In this document: positions 61,236 through 64,000 of the stretch, one piece after another
How positions within the stretch are numbered: position 1 is the stretch's first letter
Layout: every line of letters starts with the position of its first letter
NCBI RefSeq assembly: GCF_024171945.1
Contig: NZ_JAMTCR010000003.1
Location: 486,211 to 550,210 of the forward strand
DNA: 64,000 bases
Reading direction: 5' to 3'
Source: Actinokineospora globicatena
GTDB lineage: Bacteria > Actinomycetota > Actinomycetes > Mycobacteriales > Pseudonocardiaceae
Made by a program: the position numbers and the translations under genes
Notes under the pieces: generated by a model
Databases searched by the model: none
The model's input: the letters and a program-made list of their open reading frames with translations, nothing else
Told to the model about the DNA's origin: nothing

Positions 61236-63889
61236 CGCCGCACCTCCGTCCGTCGTGCGCCGCGGAACAGCAACGGCAGGAGCGCCACCGTCCCGGTCCA
61301 CCCGGTCTGGTGGCTGGCGCCGAGCCCCGTGCCGTCGTCGCCGTGGAAGTACTCGTGGAACAGCACCAGGTCCCGCCAGTGCGGGTCGTCGCGCAGCAGT
61401 GCTCGCCGACCGTGGGCGGGGCGTCCGCCGTCGGGGCCGGGGAGGAACAGCCGGGTGAGCCGCTCGCTGATCTCCTTGGCCACCTCGCGCAGCGTCATCA
61501 GCTGCCCGGAGCCGGTCGGACACTCCACTGTGAACTCGTCACCGAAGTAGGCGTACAGGTTGAGCAATCCCCGGATCAGCATCACGTTGATCGGGAACCA
61601 CACCGGCCCGCGCCAGTTGGAGTTGCCGCCGAACATGCCGCTGTCGGACTCGGCGGGCAGGTACCCGACGCCGTGCTCCTGACCATCCACACTGAACACG
61701 TATGGATTCGCCAGGTGCCACCGCGACACCGAGCGGATGCCGTGCGGGCTGAGGAACTCCTCTTCGTCGAGCATCCGAGATAGGATGCGCCGCAACCGCT
61801 GCTCGTCGAACAAGGCGAACAACGCCGGGCCGGACTCTTTCGCCTGTTTGCCGTGTGCCCACAGCGCCGCCGTGACGGCCGGGTGCTGGTCGAGGAACTC
61901 GGTGGTCTCCTCCACGATCCCGGGGAAGCGGGTGCGCGCCCCACCGTCCACAACGGTCGCAGCGGCAAGCGGGATCAACCCGACAACGGATCGGACCTTC
62001 AGCGGCACCGAACTGCCGTCGGGTCGCCGCAGGACGTCGTAGAAGAAGCCGTCCTCCTCGTCCCACAGGCCGACCCCATCGGGACCGACGTGACTGGTAG
62101 CCGCAGCGATCCAGGCGTAGTTCTCCAGCAGCGTCTGCGCCTGCTCCACGTAAGCCGGGTCGTCTTCGGCCAGTTCGAGCGCGATGCGGGCGAGGCTCTG
62201 GGCATAGAGCGCCATCCACGCCGTGCCGTCGGCTTGGTCGATCCGGCCGCCGGTGGGCAGCGGCGCGTTGCGGTCGAACACCCCGATGTTGTCCAGGCCG
62301 AGGAAGCCGCCCTGGAAGATGTTGCGCCCGTCGGCGTCCTTGCGGTTGAGCCACCAGCCGAAGTCGCGGGTCAGCTTGGCGAACGCGTCGACCAGGAACC
62401 TCCGGTCGCCCTTGCCCTGCAACGCCTTTTCTTGCTCGTAGACGAACAGCACCGCCCAGGCGTGCACGGGTGGGTTGGCGTCGCCGAAGTTCCACTCGTA
62501 GGCGGGCAGTTGACCGTTCGGGTGCTGGTAGCGCCGGTCGAGCAGCAGTTCCAGTTGGTGCTTGGCGAACACCGGGTCGACCACGGCCAGTGCCACCGCG
62601 TGGAAGGCGAGGTCCCACGCCGCGAACCACGGGTACTCCCACTTGTCCGGCATGGAGATGATGTCCTCGGCCACCAGGTGCCGCCAGTCGTGGTTGCGCA
62701 ACGACGACGTGCCGAGCGGGTCCGCGCCCTGTTCGGTGAGCCAGCGCTCGACGTCGAGCGAGTAGTACTGTTTGGACCACAGCATCCCGGCCAACGCTTG
62801 GCGCGTCACCGCTCGCTCGTCATCGGTGAGTTCGCCCGCGGTCACCTCGGCGTAGAACTCGTCGGCTTCCGCGCGCCGCGCCGTGAACACGTCGTCGAAG
62901 TCGAGAAACGCCTCACCCGAGCTAGCGTAGTGGTTGTCGCTCAACCGAACCCGCACTGTCGCGCTCCCGCCGGCGGGGACGCGGAACTGGCAGTGCGCGG
63001 CGGCCTTGGTCCCGGTCCCACTCGGGTCGACCGCTGAGGAGTCCCCTCGTACGACCGCGCGATCGATGCCGTCCTTGACGTACGGCGTGGCGCTGGCCGA
63101 GCCGAACACACGCTTGTCGTCGGTCTCGTTGCCGGTCACCAGCACTGGCGCGGCCTGGTCGACGTAGAGCCAGCGGCTGCCTAACTCATCGCTCTCAGCG
63201 TGCACCACCGCGTGGTCCTGCGCCCCGGCGACCGCCGTGAGAGTCGGCCGCTCCTCGCCCCCGGCCCACGACCACGTGTGCCGGAACCACAGTGTCGGCA
63301 GCACGTGCAGGTCAGCGGCGTCCGGGCCACGGTTGTGCACCGTCACGAGCATCAGGACGTCGTCGGGCCCGTCTTTGGCGTACTCCACGACGACGTCGAA
63401 GTACCGGTTGTCGTCGAAGATCCCCGTGTCGAGCAGGTCGTACTCGGGATCGGACCGGCCACGTCTGCGGTTCTCCGCGACCAGGTCCGCGTAGGGGAAC
63501 TCGGCCTGCGGGTACTTGTAGAGCATCTTCAGGTACGACGAGGTGGGTGTGGCGTCGAGGTAGAAGTAGCACTCCTTGACGTCCTCGCCGTGGTTGCCCT
63601 CGCTGTTGGACAGGCCGAACAGCCGCTCCTTGAGGATCGGGTCGGCGCCGTTCCACAACGCGGGCGACAGGCACAGCAGCTGCCGCTCGTCGCAGATCCC
63701 GGCCAGTCCGTCCTCGCCCCACCGGTACGCCCGGTACCTGGCCTGGTCGTGGGTGAACGACGCCCAGGCGTCGCCCCCGCTCCGGTCCTCGCGCACCGTG
63801 CCCCACTGCCGTTCGCCCAGGTACGGGCCCCAGCGGCGCCAGGGCACCCCCATGTCCGCCTCGCCCAACCGCTGGTGTTCCGCTCGCAT
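61232..63889 (-). CDS. GH63/MGH1-like glycoside hydrolase
   Basis: This is an enzyme of about 885 residues. It has an N-terminal beta-sandwich region ([20 protein letters not shown]) and a C-terminal (alpha/alpha)6 barrel ([20 protein letters not shown] and [20 protein letters not shown]), a pattern of GH63-type alpha-glucosidases and mannosylglycerate hydrolase relatives. The ATG at 63889 has GGGAGGGA six bases upstream. It is coupled to the GH13 gene, suggesting joint turnover of trehalose-, glycogen- or glucosylglycerate-type alpha-glucosides. Confidence 0.85.
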   Translation of the reverse strand: MRAEHQRLGEADMGVPWRRWGPYLGERQWGTVREDRSGGDAWASFTHDQARYRAYRWGEDGLAGICDERQLLCLSPALWNGADPILKERLFGLSNSEGNHGEDVKECYFYLDATPTSSYLKMLYKYPQAEFPYADLVAENRRRGRSDPEYDLLDTGIFDDNRYFDVVVEYAKDGPDDVLMLVTVHNRGPDAADLHVLPTLWFRHTWSWAGGEERPTLTAVAGAQDHAVVHAESDELGSRWLYVDQAAPVLVTGNETDDKRVFGSASATPYVKDGIDRAVVRGDSSAVDPSGTGTKAAAHCQFRVPAGGSATVRVRLSDNHYASSGEAFLDFDDVFTARRAEADEFYAEVTAGELTDDERAVTRQALAGMLWSKQYYSLDVERWLTEQGADPLGTSSLRNHDWRHLVAEDIISMPDKWEYPWFAAWDLAFHAVALAVVDPVFAKHQLELLLDRRYQHPNGQLPAYEWNFGDANPPVHAWAVLFVYEQEKALQGKGDRRFLVDAFAKLTRDFGWWLNRKDADGRNIFQGGFLGLDNIGVFDRNAPLPTGGRIDQADGTAWMALYAQSLARIALELAEDDPAYVEQAQTLLENYAWIAAATSHVGPDGVGLWDEEDGFFYDVLRRPDGSSVPLKVRSVVGLIPLAAATVVDGGARTRFPGIVEETTEFLDQHPAVTAALWAHGKQAKESGPALFALFDEQRLRRILSRMLDEEEFLSPHGIRSVSRWHLANPYVFSVDGQEHGVGYLPAESDSGMFGGNSNWRGPVWFPINVMLIRGLLNLYAYFGDEFTVECPTGSGQLMTLREVAKEISERLTRLFLPGPDGGRPAHGRRALLRDDPHWRDLVLFHEYFHGDDGTGLGASHQTGWTGTVALLPLLFRGARRTEVRR

Positions 63890-64000
63890 GCCGTCCCTCC
63901 CGTTCCGAGCTTCCCTCCCGTTGCGCATGTCCTTCCCGTTCGGGGCGGTGCCGGTCACGGCCGCTCGATTTCCGAGCCGTGCACGACGATGGCCCACACG

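Overview
This window is high-GC DNA from an actinomycete, most likely a member of the Pseudonocardiales. The support is GTG/TTG starts preceded by GGAGG-type ribosome sites, many 4-base ATGA/GTGA stop-start overlaps, an EspR-like regulator beside an MAB_1171c-type membrane protein and an IrrE-type protease, and accessory families typical of Streptomyces relatives. The genus cannot be fixed from sequence reading alone. No rRNA, CRISPR array, prophage or insertion sequence was seen. One tRNA is present, tRNA-Arg(ACG), at 16389..16461 on the minus strand.

Layout. 1..16.4 kb is mixed chromosomal content: regulators (XRE-cupin, ArsR, TetR), SRPBCC, DinB and PPOX proteins, an arylamine N-acetyltransferase, a Baeyer-Villiger-type monooxygenase, an amidohydrolase and a large TerD-like protein. 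Embedded here, at 3.2..6.2 kb, is an unusual tightly coupled three-gene operon: a class I lysyl-tRNA-synthetase-like domain fused to an ASCH domain, a P-loop NTPase, and a helical protein. An 18-bp perfect inverted repeat covers the operon's first start codon.

17.1..27.4 kb is a compact biosynthetic cluster next to the tRNA: MFS exporter, cupin-type Fe(II) oxygenase, alpha-oxoamine synthase, CitE-type lyase, acylating aldehyde dehydrogenase, 4-hydroxy-2-oxovalerate-type aldolase, ornithine-cyclodeaminase homologue, MaoC dehydratase, ATP-grasp-like ligase and a divergent ketosynthase III. The lyase, dehydratase, oxoamine synthase and ligase match the logic of carbonylmethylene pseudopeptide pathways such as ketomemicin.

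27.5..33.1 kb carries small proteins (VOC, SRPBCC, an ankyrin protein and helical proteins resembling immunity genes) and an MMPL exporter. 33.1..39.6 kb has 5-aminolevulinate synthase and a two-domain 3-hydroxyacyl-CoA dehydrogenase, divergent from an EspR-like regulator, an MFS exporter, an MAB_1171c-type membrane protein and an IrrE-type protease. 40.7..47.7 kb is a second biosynthetic operon: stand-alone adenylation domain, carrier protein, ectoine-synthase-like cupin, acyl-CoA-dehydrogenase-type oxidase, transglutaminase-like protein, TrpB-like PLP enzyme, EamA exporter and a maleate-isomerase/Asp-Glu-racemase-fold protein. It suggests carrier-bound oxidation of an amino acid followed by cyclisation and acyl transfer or release, and I do not recognise the product.

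47.8..64 kb returns to general content: a lipoprotein intradiol dioxygenase, DUF4262, a ferredoxin-reductase-like flavoprotein, an NAD+-dependent DNA ligase variant, an SDR, a PhoU-like/Pit phosphate pair, a GyrI-like protein, a secreted S1 protease, a class A beta-lactamase lipoprotein, VOC, NUDIX, and a two-gene glycoside hydrolase operon whose start lies near the right edge.
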